A stretch of 64,000 nucleotides of DNA from Dyella sp. C9 (lineage in GTDB: Bacteria; Pseudomonadota; Gammaproteobacteria; Xanthomonadales; Rhodanobacteraceae): the NCBI RefSeq assembly GCF_003332825.1, contig NZ_QIRF01000010.1, positions 62,001 through 126,000 on the forward strand. The letters run 5' to 3'. The notes beneath the pieces were generated by a model, which did no database searches, was not told the DNA's origin, and was given only the letters and a program-made list of their open reading frames with translations. This document shows positions 43,959-56,000 of this stretch, in pieces. Position 1 is the stretch's first letter, and each line of letters opens with the position of its first letter. Position numbers and translations under genes: made by a program.

Positions 43959-44413
43959 CGGGGTCTCCGAAGGTAGGCGGGATAGGGCTTTCACGACCGC
44001 GCGCCCAGCATCGGCTACACTGGGGTGCCCATGAAGCGCGGGGTCGTACCGGAAGGAAGTCTTGATGCCGTTGCGGCAGGCCTCCATTCCAGCGTAACTC
44101 GGGGCACGATTCAAGCGATTCAAGGGTGTCCCCGGACGGTTCCGTTGACATAGGTGAAAGGGTTTTCCTTGAGGAACAGGGTGTTATCGCCCGTAGTCCT
44201 TTGACCTATGCCAGCGGAGCTGTCGCGGACCACCGCTCCCTCCGGCGCCAGCCAATGCAGCGTGTCGCCGGCACGTGAGATTCCTCGGGATTTCGCCTGC
44301 CGCGCCATGTTCGGGTCGCGCCGATCATCCACCCGTTCCTTGTAGCGTCTCACCGGCAAGGAGCCAGGCGGTCGCCTCGCGGCGCCGCCTGCCCAGTGTT
44401 CCCATATAAGCGA
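43959..44413. other. 455-bp divergent trxA/rhlB region with imperfect cruciform
   Basis: Contains the divergent promoters. Thirteen-base arms at 44149-44161 and 44198-44210 pair with one mismatch, and between them TTCC-TTGA-GGAA (44165-44176) forms a small inner hairpin. This could be a structured RNA leader or protein site. A minus-strand frame at 44120-44308 is open but has unusual codon use and no ribosome site. Confidence 0.4.
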
Positions 44414-46138
44414 ATGTCTCAAACCGTACTCACCGATACCTTTTTCACCAACTTCGATCTCCATCCGCTGCTCCAGAAGGGCCTCGACGAGGCCGGCTTC
44501 ACGCGCTGCACGCCGATCCAGGCGCTGACCCTGCCAGTCGCGCTCACCGGGCGTGACGTGGCAGGCCAGGCCCAGACCGGCACCGGCAAGACCTGCGCCT
44601 TCCTGGTGGCGATGATGAATCGCCTGCTCACCACGCCGGCCGTGGCCGAGCGCAAGGACAGCGATCCGCGTGCCCTGGTGATCGCGCCGACCCGCGAGCT
44701 GGCCATCCAGATCGAGAAGGACGCCAAGTCCATCGGCCGCTACACCGGCCTGCGCACCGCGCTGATCTACGGCGGCGTGGACTACGACAAGCAGCGCCAG
44801 CAGCTCAAGGACGGCTGCGACATCATCATCGCCACCCCCGGCCGCCTGCTCGACTACTACAAGCAGCACGTGTTCGGCTTCGAGGGCGTGGAAGTGATGG
44901 TGATCGACGAGGCGGACCGCATGTTCGACCTCGGCTTCATCAAGGACGTGCGCTTCATCTTCCGCCGCCTGCCGGCGCGCGAGCAGCGCCAGGTGCTGCT
45001 GTTCTCGGCCACGCTGAGCCATCGCGTACTGGAGCTGGCCTACGAGCACATGCACAACGCCGAAAAGCTCGAGGTGGAGACCGAGAACGTCACCGCCGAC
45101 CGCGTGCGCCAGGTGGTCTACTTCCCCGCCAAGGAAGAGAAGATGCCGCTGCTGCTCAACCTGATTGAGCGCACCAGCCCGACCCGCAGCATCATCTTCG
45201 TCAACACCAAGGCCGCCGCCGAGAAGATCACCGATCGCCTCAAGCGCCAGGGCTACCGCGTGGGTGCGCTGTCCGGCGACGTGCCGCAGCTCAAGCGCCA
45301 GAAGCTGCTGCAGCGCTTCCAGGAAGGCCAGCTCGACATCCTGGTGTGCACCGACGTGGCCGCGCGCGGCCTGCACATCCCGGCGGTCAGCCACGTGTTC
45401 AACTACGACCTGCCGCAGGATGCCGAGGACTACGTGCATCGCATCGGCCGCACCGCGCGCCTGGGCGCCGAGGGCGACGCCATCAGCTTCGCCTGCGACC
45501 TGTATGCGATGAGCCTGCCGGACATCGAGACCTATATCGGCCAGCGCATCCCGGTGGCCAATATCGAGCCGGACATGCTGGTGATGCCCAAGCCGCGCGA
45601 ACAGGACGCCCAGTTCATGGCCGACTCCGCCGCCGACAGCGCCGCCTTCGGCGACAAGGTGGAGTCCCGCGAGAAGGACGGCGGCTCGCGCAAGCCGCGT
45701 GAGCGCAGCCGTGGTGGTCGCGATGGCGATCGCCCCCGCAGCGACAAGCCACGCGAGCCGCGCAAGCCGCGTGCGGAGCACGGCGAGGCCGTTGCCTCGC
45801 CGGTCGAGAGCGCTGCCGCGCCCGCCACTGCGCCGGCGGACGAGTCCGCCGATGGCGTGGCGCGCAAGCGTCGTCGCCGTCGTGGTGGCCGCAACCGTCG
45901 TCGCGACGGCGAGGCTCCGGCGATGGACGTCGCCGCGCATGCCGGCAACGAAGCCGCCGCACGCGCGCCGCGTGGCGAGCGTCGCCCGCCGCGTGAGCGT
46001 GGTGCTGCCGAGGGTGGCAATGGCCATGCACGTCCGTCGCGCCAGGTGACCATCACCTCGGCCAAGTCGGCCGAGCATGTGCCGCCGCAGAAGGTCGGCT
46101 TCTTCCGTCGCCTGAGCAAGTTCTTCACCGGCCGCTGA
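44414..46138 (+). CDS. rhlB: ATP-dependent RNA helicase RhlB
   Basis: 574 residues from ATG 44414. All DEAD-box motifs are present: Q motif [13 protein letters not shown], Walker [21 protein letters not shown] in [13 protein letters not shown], then IIFVNTK, TDVAARG and [10 protein letters not shown]. The last ~170 residues are R/K/G/P/E-rich and disordered (e.g. [15 protein letters not shown]), ending in the amphipathic [13 protein letters not shown]. coli RhlB (421 residues) unwinds RNA in the RNase E degradosome; the longer basic tail here may bind RNA or RNase E. Divergent from trxA. Confidence 0.92.
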   Translation: MSQTVLTDTFFTNFDLHPLLQKGLDEAGFTRCTPIQALTLPVALTGRDVAGQAQTGTGKTCAFLVAMMNRLLTTPAVAERKDSDPRALVIAPTRELAIQIEKDAKSIGRYTGLRTALIYGGVDYDKQRQQLKDGCDIIIATPGRLLDYYKQHVFGFEGVEVMVIDEADRMFDLGFIKDVRFIFRRLPAREQRQVLLFSATLSHRVLELAYEHMHNAEKLEVETENVTADRVRQVVYFPAKEEKMPLLLNLIERTSPTRSIIFVNTKAAAEKITDRLKRQGYRVGALSGDVPQLKRQKLLQRFQEGQLDILVCTDVAARGLHIPAVSHVFNYDLPQDAEDYVHRIGRTARLGAEGDAISFACDLYAMSLPDIETYIGQRIPVANIEPDMLVMPKPREQDAQFMADSAADSAAFGDKVESREKDGGSRKPRERSRGGRDGDRPRSDKPREPRKPRAEHGEAVASPVESAAAPATAPADESADGVARKRRRRRGGRNRRRDGEAPAMDVAAHAGNEAAARAPRGERRPPRERGAAEGGNGHARPSRQVTITSAKSAEHVPPQKVGFFRRLSKFFTGR

Positions 46139-46143
46139 TGTCC

Positions 46144-46224
46144 CGTCATCCCAGCGAAGGCTGGGGTCCAGCGCCTTCGTGGCGCGTCCCGGGGCACTGG
46201 ATTCCGGCTTTCGCCGGAATGACG
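46144..46224. repeat. REP-like inverted repeat
   Basis: Arms CGTCATCCCAGCGAAGGCTG... (46144-46171) and its partner ending ...CCGGAATGACG (46197-46224) form a large imperfect dyad with each arm also self-complementary. This CGTCAT(T/C)CC...GGAATGACG pattern is a widespread extragenic palindrome in proteobacterial genomes. It lies between rhlB and ftsE and may stabilise or terminate the rhlB mRNA. Confidence 0.7.
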
Positions 46225-46348
46225 AACAGGCAGGCCGTGGCGTTGGTTGTCGCCACGGCCTGAACCCGCGGCAGCAAACCCGCACAAAGGCCCTGACCTT
46301 CGCGCGAGCATCCCTTATCCTTGCGGCATCCAGGATCGGGGACGCGCG

Positions 46349-47026
46349 GTGATCCGCTTCGACCAAGTCAGCAAGCGCTATGAAGGTGGCCATGAGGCCC
46401 TGTCGCAGCTTTCCTTTGAGGTGGCGGCAGGCGAGATGGCCTTTGTCACCGGCCACTCCGGCGCCGGCAAGAGCACTCTCCTCAAGCTGCTCGGCCTGAT
46501 CGAGCGGCCTTCGCACGGCATGATCACGCTCGATGGCCAGAACCTGGCCAAGGTCGGCCGCAGCGGCATTCCCAAGTTGCGCCGCCGCGTGGGCATGGTG
46601 TTCCAGGATCACCGCCTGCTGATGGACCGCACCGTGTTCGCCAACGTCGAGCTGCCGCTGATGATTGGCGGCATGGCGCCGAACGAGCGCAGCAAGCGCG
46701 TGCGTGCCGCGCTGGAAAAGGTCGGCCTGCTGGCCTATGAGCGCCAGCTGCCTGAAACCCTTTCCGCGGGCGAGCAGCAGCGCGTGGGCATTGCCCGCGC
46801 CATCGTGGCCAAGCCCATGCTGCTGATTGCCGACGAGCCCACCGGCAACCTCGACCCCACCCTCGCGGTGGAGATCATGGGCCTGTTCGCCGAATTCCAG
46901 CAGGTGGGCACCACCGTGCTGGTGGCCAGCCACGACCTGCCCCTGATCAAGCGCATGAGGAAGCGGGTGATCGTTCTCGACCATGGCCGCTTGGTGGCCG
47001 ATGTGGCCGCGCAGGAGGTGCTGTGA
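46349..47026 (+). CDS. ftsE: Cell-division ABC ATPase FtsE
   Basis: 225 residues from GTG 46349, the standard length. Walker A GHSGAGKST, signature LSAGEQQRVGIARA, Walker B LLIADEPTGNLD and the H-loop VASHDLPLI are intact. It opens MIRFDQVSKRYEGGHEALSQ like other FtsE proteins. With FtsX it forms an inner-membrane complex that activates periplasmic amidases through EnvC-type partners during division. Its stop overlaps the ftsX start by 4 bp (GTGA), indicating translational coupling. Confidence 0.95.
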   Translation: MIRFDQVSKRYEGGHEALSQLSFEVAAGEMAFVTGHSGAGKSTLLKLLGLIERPSHGMITLDGQNLAKVGRSGIPKLRRRVGMVFQDHRLLMDRTVFANVELPLMIGGMAPNERSKRVRAALEKVGLLAYERQLPETLSAGEQQRVGIARAIVAKPMLLIADEPTGNLDPTLAVEIMGLFAEFQQVGTTVLVASHDLPLIKRMRKRVIVLDHGRLVADVAAQEVL

Positions 47027-48015
47027 GCACGCAACCGGACATTCCGCTCAACGAGAGCCCGCTGCTGGCCGAGACCCATGCGCGTGGTGGCCGTTCGCGC
47101 GCCCGTCCGGTGGCGAGCTGGCGCGAACACCATGGCTGGAGTGCGGCAGCCAGCCTGCGCCGCCTGATGTCGCGACCGGTGGGCACCCTGCTCACGGTCG
47201 CCGTGATGGCCATTGCGCTGGCCCTGCCGCTCACCTTCTACCTGCTGCTGGGCAACCTGCAGAAGATGGGCGACGCGCTCGGCCAGAACCAGACCATCAG
47301 CGTGTTCCTGCAGCCGGGCCAGGGCGTGGCCTCGGCCGACATGCTGGCCAAGAAGTTGCGCGAGCGCGGCGAAGTGGCCGCGGTCACGGTCAAGTCGCCG
47401 GACCAGGGCATGGACGAGCTGGCCAAGATGCAGGGTTTCTCCGGTGCGCTGCACGCGCTGGACGCGAATCCGCTGCCCTTCGTGCTGGAAGTGCTGCCCA
47501 GGCCGGATGCCAGCGCCGACAGCGTCGATCACCTGGTCGGCGAAATGCGCGACATGCAGGGCGTGGACCAGGTGCAGGACGGTGGCACCTGGCGCCAGCG
47601 GCTGGAAGCCCTGCTCGGCGTGGGCCAGCGCGTCGTGCTGATTCTTGCGGCCTTGCTGGCGGTGGCCGTGCTGCTGGTGGTGGGCAACACGGTGCGCGTG
47701 GACATTGCCAGCCGCAGCGAGGAAATCGGCGTGCTGATGCTGGTGGGCGCAAGCCGCGCCTTCGTCCGCCGCCCCTATCTCTATGCCGGCATCTGGTACG
47801 GCCTGTTCGCCGGCGTGCTGGCGGCCGGTTTCGCCGTGCTGGTGGAGCTGGCGCTGGCCGAGCCGGTGCAAAGGCTTGGCCAGGTGTACGCTGGCAAGCT
47901 GCAGGTCGACGTACTGCCGGTGTGGCTGCTGGCCGCGGTGCCGGTGGCCGCGGCAGTCCTGGGTTGGCTGGGCGCGCGCCTGGTCAGTGCATGGCAGTTG
48001 CGCAAGGCCGCCTGA
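47023..48015 (+). CDS. ftsX: Cell-division protein FtsX
   Basis: 330 residues from GTG 47023. A ~50-residue cytoplasmic N-terminus is followed by TM1 (TLLTVAVMAIALALPLTFYLL), an extracytoplasmic domain of about 110 residues, then TM2 (VVLILAALLAVAVLLVVGN), TM3 and TM4. The RSEEIGVLMLVGASRAFVRRP loop between TM2 and TM3 is typical of FtsX/MacB-type permeases. It couples FtsE ATPase activity to septal peptidoglycan hydrolases. In E. coli rpoH follows ftsX directly; here two genes intervene. Confidence 0.95.
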   Translation: MSTQPDIPLNESPLLAETHARGGRSRARPVASWREHHGWSAAASLRRLMSRPVGTLLTVAVMAIALALPLTFYLLLGNLQKMGDALGQNQTISVFLQPGQGVASADMLAKKLRERGEVAAVTVKSPDQGMDELAKMQGFSGALHALDANPLPFVLEVLPRPDASADSVDHLVGEMRDMQGVDQVQDGGTWRQRLEALLGVGQRVVLILAALLAVAVLLVVGNTVRVDIASRSEEIGVLMLVGASRAFVRRPYLYAGIWYGLFAGVLAAGFAVLVELALAEPVQRLGQVYAGKLQVDVLPVWLLAAVPVAAAVLGWLGARLVSAWQLRKAA

Positions 48016-48163
48016 ACCGTGCGCGGGCTCACGGCCGTGCCGGGGGCGTAATGCGAGGGTTGCGTGGCTGGCGCCGGGCTTCGGCACCGGGCATCAAGGC
48101 GCGAGGAGGATGCGCCGATACAGCGCCGACACGGAACGCCGGCCAATACGTGGAAGACAGGGG

Positions 48164-49006
48164 ATGAGCGGAAGTTTCAGCAGTCGAGTGATGGGGAGCG
48201 CGCCAAGGGTGCTGGTGGTGGATGGCTCCAAGGTGGTGCGCCAGCTGATCGCGCGGGTGCTGAAGGCCGAGCTGCCCGAATCGGAGGTGGTCGGCGCCGG
48301 CACCGGTGCCGAGGCGCGCGAGATGCTCGAAGGCGGCGCCTTCGATTTCATCACCATTGCGCTGCGCCTGCCCGACATGGACGGGCTGGAGCTGGCGCGC
48401 CATGTGCGCGAATCGGCGGCCCAGGCCTATGTGCCCATCGTGGTGGTCTCCGGTGACGTGGATGACCGCCTGCACAACCGCACCCTGGGCGAGCACGTCA
48501 CCGATTATTTCGACAAATCGCTGGGCTTCCAGGCGCTGGCGGATTTCATCCGTGGCTATGTGCGCCCGGCCGACTCGGCCGAGGGCGAGGTGTTGTACGT
48601 GGAGGACAGTCGCGTGGTTGCGCTGGCCACCCGCCGCATCCTGGAAAAGCACGGCCTGACCGTGCACCACGTGATCAGCGCCGAGGATGCGCTGGCCCTG
48701 CTGGAGACGGCCAAGGCGCAGGGCAGGGTGGGGGCCGACATCGTGCTCACTGATGTCAGCCTCAAGGGCGAGCTCACCGGCGGCGACCTGCTTGAACGGG
48801 TGCGCCGCGACTACGGCTACGGCAAGGGCCGCCTGCCGGTGCTGGTGATGACCGGCGACGAAAACCCCGTCAACCAGGCCGCGCTGCTGCGCGCCGGGGC
48901 GAACGACCTGGTCGAGAAGCCCATCGAGGAGAAGCTTTTGATCACCAAGCTGCTGTTCCAGCTGCGCGTTTCGCAGCACCTGCGCGAACACGACGAAGCG
49001 GCATGA
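48164..49006 (+). CDS. Tandem receiver-domain response regulator with inactive first receiver
   Basis: 280 residues from ATG 48164 (ACAGGGG upstream). Two CheY-like receiver domains occupy about 15-134 and 142-265; there is no output domain. In the first, the phosphorylated Asp is replaced by Ala66 ([13 protein letters not shown]) and the acidic pair is Asp20-Gly21, so it should not be phosphorylated. The second retains Glu147-Asp148, Asp197 (IVLTDVSLK), Thr230 and Lys252. Such REC-REC proteins act as phosphate sinks or signal by protein contacts. It overlaps ung by 4 bp, so it is co-transcribed with a DNA repair gene. Confidence 0.8.
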   Translation: MSGSFSSRVMGSAPRVLVVDGSKVVRQLIARVLKAELPESEVVGAGTGAEAREMLEGGAFDFITIALRLPDMDGLELARHVRESAAQAYVPIVVVSGDVDDRLHNRTLGEHVTDYFDKSLGFQALADFIRGYVRPADSAEGEVLYVEDSRVVALATRRILEKHGLTVHHVISAEDALALLETAKAQGRVGADIVLTDVSLKGELTGGDLLERVRRDYGYGKGRLPVLVMTGDENPVNQAALLRAGANDLVEKPIEEKLLITKLLFQLRVSQHLREHDEAA

Positions 49007-49704
49007 CCGAGGATCGCGTCCGGCTGGAGCCGTCCTGGAAAGCCCGCATTGGCGACTACCTGCAGCGACCGGACATGCAGGCGCTGGGTGATTTCCTGCG
49101 CGCCGAGAAGCACGCCGGCAAGGTGATCTATCCGCCCGGCCCGGAGATCTTCGCCGCCTTCGACCACACCCCGTTCGATGCCGTGCGGGTGGTCATCCTG
49201 GGCCAGGACCCCTACCACGGGCCCAACCAGGCGCATGGCCTGTGCTTCTCCGTGCGTCCCGGCGTGCCGGCGCCGCCGTCGCTGCAGAACATCTTCAAGG
49301 AGATCCTGCGGGACCTGGGCATCGCCCCGCCGGACCACGGCTGCCTGACGCCCTGGGCCGATCGCGGCGTGCTGCTGCTCAACGCCTCGCTGACCGTGCA
49401 GCAGGGGATGGCCGCCTCCCACCAGGGCAAGGGCTGGGAGGGCTTCACCGATGCCGCCATCGACGCCCTGAACCGGGAGCGGGAAGGGCTGGTGTTCATG
49501 CTCTGGGGCTCCTACGCCCAGAAGAAGGGCCAGCTGATCGACGGGCGCCGGCATTGCATTCTGCGTTCGGTGCACCCATCTCCCTTGTCGGCGCACCGGG
49601 GATTCCTGGGCTGTGGCCACTTTTCGGCGGCGAACCGGTATCTGGAAAGCCGCGGGGTGGCCCCCATCGACTGGTCCCTGCCAAAGCGCGCCGAATTAGG
49701 CTGA
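49003..49704 (+). CDS. ung: Uracil-DNA glycosylase
   Basis: 233 residues. Family-1 UDG motifs are intact: the water-activating loop [18 protein letters not shown] (catalytic Asp69), the uracil-binding LLLNASLTV and the DNA-intercalating [17 protein letters not shown] loop with its conserved His. It excises uracil from DNA as the first step of base-excision repair. The ATG overlaps the stop of the double-receiver gene (ATGA). It is followed by about 180 bp carrying the rpoH promoter and CIRCE. Confidence 0.97.
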   Translation: MTEDRVRLEPSWKARIGDYLQRPDMQALGDFLRAEKHAGKVIYPPGPEIFAAFDHTPFDAVRVVILGQDPYHGPNQAHGLCFSVRPGVPAPPSLQNIFKEILRDLGIAPPDHGCLTPWADRGVLLLNASLTVQQGMAASHQGKGWEGFTDAAIDALNREREGLVFMLWGSYAQKKGQLIDGRRHCILRSVHPSPLSAHRGFLGCGHFSAANRYLESRGVAPIDWSLPKRAELG

Positions 49705-49769
49705 ACGGGCCTTTCACTCCTCCTGAACCGCCCGGCAGGCATAGTGGAGCCTCCCCTGGGATGCCCCAC

Positions 49770-49798
49770 TGGACGGGTGTCCTAAATTCCTGTACTAT
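49770..49798 (+). promoter_or_regulatory. Possible sigma-70 promoter of rpoH
   Basis: TGGACG (49770-49775) and TACTAT (49793-49798) are separated by 17 bp, each matching the sigma-70 boxes at four of six positions. The predicted start would lie about 30 bp before the CIRCE element. Confidence 0.35.
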
Positions 49799-49834
49799 TC
49801 AGTTCATCAAAGGCGCCGGAACTCGCCGGGGCCT

Positions 49835-49861
49835 TTAGCACTCTCACCATACGAGTGCTAA
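49835..49861. promoter_or_regulatory. CIRCE element (HrcA operator) upstream of rpoH
   Basis: TTAGCACTC-N9-GAGTGCTAA is a perfect match to the CIRCE consensus bound by the HrcA heat-shock repressor, placed 28 bp before the rpoH ATG. CIRCE normally controls groESL or dnaK operons. Its presence here implies that HrcA also represses the heat-shock sigma factor gene. Confidence 0.9.
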
Positions 49862-49888
49862 GCTGATCCCCCATTCAGGAGGTCCAAC

Positions 49889-50746
<858 letters not shown>

Positions 50747-50770
50747 GCTTTCCGATCGGCGTAACATGCC

Positions 50771-50798
50771 AACGGCCCCTTCCGGGGCCGTTTGGCTT
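50771..50798 (+). terminator. Intrinsic terminator after rpoH
   Basis: AACGGCCCC (50771-50779), loop TTCC, GGGGCCGTT (50784-50792), then TGGCTTTG. A compact GC-rich 9-bp stem with a tetraloop and short T-rich tail, 25 bp beyond the rpoH stop. Confidence 0.8.
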
Positions 50799-50855
50799 TG
50801 CGGGGACATGGCAGGCTCCGCACCCCTGGACTGGAACCCCCGCTCTCAATCCGCC

Positions 50856-51550
50856 ATGCCCCGAGTGCTGGTCATCGAAGACGACGAAACCACCGCGCGA
50901 GAAATCGTCGCGGAGCTTGGCGTACACGGCATGAGCACCGAGTGGGTGGCCGATGGTCGCGCGGGGCTGGAACGCGCCAGCCAGGGCGATTACGACCTGG
51001 TGACACTGGACCGCATGCTGCCCGGCATGGACGGCATCGACGTGGTGGCGGCCTTGCGCCGCGCCCAGGTCGACACGCCGGTGCTGATGATCAGCGCGCT
51101 CAGCGACGTCGACGAACGCGTGCGCGGCCTGCGTGCCGGCGGCGACGACTATCTGACCAAGCCGTTCGCGCCGGACGAGATGGCTGCGCGCGTGGAAGTG
51201 CTGCTGCGCCGACGCCAGCCGACCGTGGCGCAGCGCCTGCGCGTGGCGGACCTGGAGCTGGACCTGGTCAGCCATGTCGCCTATCGAGGCGGCCAGCCGC
51301 TGACGCTGCTGCCCACCGAATACCGCCTGCTCGAATTCCTGATGCGCAATTCGGGACAGGTGCTCACCCGCAGCATGATTTTCGAAACGGTATGGGGCTT
51401 TCACTTCGACCCCGGTACCAACGTGATCGATGTGCACATCGGCCGGCTGCGGCGCAAGATCGACGGCACCGGGCAATCGGCGCTGATCCACACCGTCCGC
51501 GGTACCGGCTACATGATCGCCGCGGCCAACGAAGCGGCATCGGTGGTGTC

Positions 51551-51554
<4 letters not shown>
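50856..51554 (+). CDS. OmpR-family response regulator
   Basis: 232 residues from ATG 50856; an in-frame ATG at 50808 would add 16 residues but sits close to the rpoH terminator. Receiver domain with acidic pair VIEDDE, phosphorylation site Asp52 (LVTLDRMLPGMDG) and conserved Lys in DYLTKPF; then a winged-helix DNA-binding domain (LTLLPTEYRLLEFLMRN, VWGFHFDPGTNVIDVHIGRL). It pairs with the overlapping histidine kinase gene. Located just upstream of the RND efflux operon, it is a good candidate to control that operon (inference). Confidence 0.93.
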
Positions 51555-52981
<1,427 letters not shown>

Positions 52982-52999
52982 TCGCCGCCCTCGCGGCAA

Positions 53000-53017
53000 C
53001 ATGAAATTATCTTCATG
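53000..53017. promoter_or_regulatory. AT-rich palindrome upstream of the RND operon
   Basis: CATGAA-ATTATC-TTCATG is a perfect 6-6-6 dyad in a conspicuously AT-rich spot 78 bp before the permease start and just after the kinase stop. It is a plausible operator for the adjacent OmpR-type regulator, although such regulators more often use direct repeats. Confidence 0.45.
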
Positions 53018-53094
53018 CGTCCGGGCGTCCGTTCGGATCAGGCCCGTGCGAAAATTTGTCGCGACGCATCATTTCGCGCACGGAATCCCCCCGC

Positions 53095-56000
53095 ATGCTT
53101 GGCATCGTCCGGATCGCGCTCACGCGGCCCTACACTTTCATCGTCTTCGCACTGCTGATTTTCATCTTCGGCGTGATGGCAGCCCTACGCACGCCCACCG
53201 ACATCTTTCCGGAGATCAACATTCCGGTGATCGCGGTGTCCTGGCAGTTCACCGGCATGACGCCCGACCAGATGGCCGGACGCATGAACACGCCGTTCGA
53301 GCGCACGCTGACCACCACGGTCAACGACATCGAGCACATCGAGTCGACCTCGCTCAACGGCATGGGCATCACCAAGATCTTCTTCCAGCCGGGCGTGAAC
53401 ATCGCCGTGGCCAACGCCCAGGTGACGGCGATCGCGCAGACCCTGCTCAAGCAGATGCCGCCGGGTGCCACGCCTCCGCTGATCGTCAACTACAACGCGG
53501 CCACCGTGCCGATCCTGCAGCTCGCGCTGTCGGGCCACGGGCTGTCGGAACAGCAGCTGGGTGACCTTGGCCTCAACCTGCTGCGTCCGCAGCTGGTGAC
53601 GGTGCCGGGCGCGGCGATCCCGTATCCGTTCGGCGGCAAGACCCGCCAGGTCCAGATGGACGTGGATCCGGCGGCGCTGCAGGCGCGCGGGCTGTCGACG
53701 CAGGACGTGGCCAACGCGCTGGCGGCGCAGCAGCAGATCAGCCCGATCGGCACGCAGAAGATCGGCAAGTACGAATACGTGATGGAGTTGAACAACGCCG
53801 CCATGTACGTGCACGAGCTGGAAGACCTGCCGATCAAGAGCGTCAATGGCACCACCATCTACGTGCGCGACGTGGCCCATGTGCGCGACGGCGCCCCGCC
53901 GCAGACCAACATCGTGCACGTCGACGGCGTGCGCTCCACGCTGCTGTCGGTACTCAAGAACGGCTCCACTTCCACGCTCGCCATCGTGGCCGGCGTGCGC
54001 GAAAAACTCGCCGGCATGAAGGACGCGCTGCCGGACAACCTGTCGGTGACGCCGATCGGCGACCAATCGGTGTTCGTGCGTTCGTCGATCGACGGCGTGG
54101 TCCGCGAGGGCGTGATCGCCGCAGCGCTGACCAGCCTGATGATCCTGCTGTTCCTGGGCAGCTGGCGCTCCACCCTGATCATCACCACCTCGATCCCGCT
54201 GGCGGTGCTGGGTTCGGTGTTCACCCTGTCGGCGATCGGCCAGACGCTCAACATCATGACCCTTGGCGGCCTGGCGCTGGCGGTGGGCATCCTGGTGGAC
54301 GAGGCGACGGTGACCATCGAAAACATCAACTGGCACCTGGAGCAGGGCAAGGACGTGATCACCGCGATCATCGACGGCTCGGCGCAGATCATCGTGCCGG
54401 CGTTCGTCTCGCTGTGCTGCATCTGCATCGTGTTCGTGCCGATGTTCTTCCTGCCTGGCGTGGCGCGCTACCTGTTCGTGCCGATGGCGGAGGCGGTGAT
54501 CTTCGCGATGATCTTCTCCTTCATCCTGTCGCGTACGCTGGTGCTGACCATGGCCAAGTACCTGCTGCAGGCGCATCCGCCGACGGTGGACGAGCATGGC
54601 CAGCACCTGCCGCTGCCGCCGCCGAAGACGATCCTGGGCAGGTTCCAGCGTGCCTTCGTGGAGCGCTTCGAGACCTTCCGTGCCGGCTACAGTGGCATGC
54701 TCAACCTGGCCCTGCAGCATCGCAAGGTGTTCGTGGCCGGCTTCCTTGGCTTCGTGCTGCTGTCGTTCATGCTGCTGCCGGGCCTGGGCAGCAACTTCTT
54801 CCCCGACGTGGACGGTGGCCAGATCCTGATCCATGCGCGTGCGCCGGTGGGCAGCCGCGTCGAAGTGACGGCCGCGGAGTTCGCCGACATCGAGAAGGCG
54901 GTACGCGGGGTCATTCCGCCGAGCGACCTGGAGGCGATGGTCGACAACATCGGCCAGTACTCCAGCTCGATCAATACCATCTACAACAACACCGGCGAGG
55001 TGGGCGAGCAGGATGGCGACATCCAGATCTCGCTGAAGGAAGGCCACCGGCCCAGTGCCGAGTACGTGGAGGCGCTGCGCCAGAAGCTGCCGCGCCTGTT
55101 CCCAGGCACCGTGTTCTCGTTCCCGCCCGCGGACATCGTCAGCCAGATCCTGAACTTCGGTTCGCCGGCGCCGATTGACCTGCAGATCCGCGGTTTCCAC
55201 CTCGACAAGAACTTCCAGTACGCCAACGAACTGCTGAACAAGATCCGCCAGATCCCCGGCGTGGTGGATGCCCGCATCCAGCAGTCGCAGGCCGAGCCCA
55301 CCTTCCGCATCGACGTGGATCGCACGCGGGCGCAGTTGCTGGGGCTGACCGAGAACGACGTGACCAGCAGCCTGGTGGCCGATCTTTCCGGTACCGCGCA
55401 GGTGGCGCCGACCTACTGGCTTAACCCAGAGAACAACGTCACCTATCCGATCTCGGCGCAGGTGCCGCAATACTCGCTCGATTCGCTGGCGCAGCTGAGC
55501 AACCTGCCGATCACCGCCAAGAGCGGCGGCAATGCGCAGGTGCTGGGTGCGCTGGCCGACATCACCCGCACGCACAGCAACACGGTGGTAAGCCAGTACA
55601 ACATCCAGTCGATGGTGGAGATCTATGCCGCCACGCAGGGTCGCGACCTGGGCGCCGTCGCCGCCGACGTGCAGAAGGTGCTGGACGATACCTCCAAGGA
55701 CAAGCCCAAGGGCGCGAACGTGGCGCTGCTGGGCCAGGTGCAGACCATGCACGATGCCTATTCGGGCCTGCTGTTCGGCCTGCTCGGTTCGGCCGTGCTG
55801 GTGTACCTGCTGATCGTGGTGAACTTCCAGTCGTGGACCGATCCGTTCGTGATCATCACCGCGTTGCCTGCCGCGCTGGCCGGCATCATGTGGATGCTGT
55901 TCGTCACCCATACCACCTTGTCGGTGCCCGCGCTGACCGGCGCCATCATGTGCATGGGCGTGGCGACGGCCAATTCGGTGCTGGTGGTGAGCTTCTGCCG

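Noticed and set aside
44120..44308. Possible 62-residue minus-strand protein starting MARQAKSRG between trxA and rhlB
   Set aside because: No ribosome binding site, noticeably lower G/C at third codon positions than real genes here, and it overlaps a dyad; more likely non-coding.
44120..46984. 954-codon open frame on the minus strand opposite rhlB and ftsE
   Set aside because: It is antisense to two recognised genes in GC-rich DNA where stops are rare; the product is low complexity.
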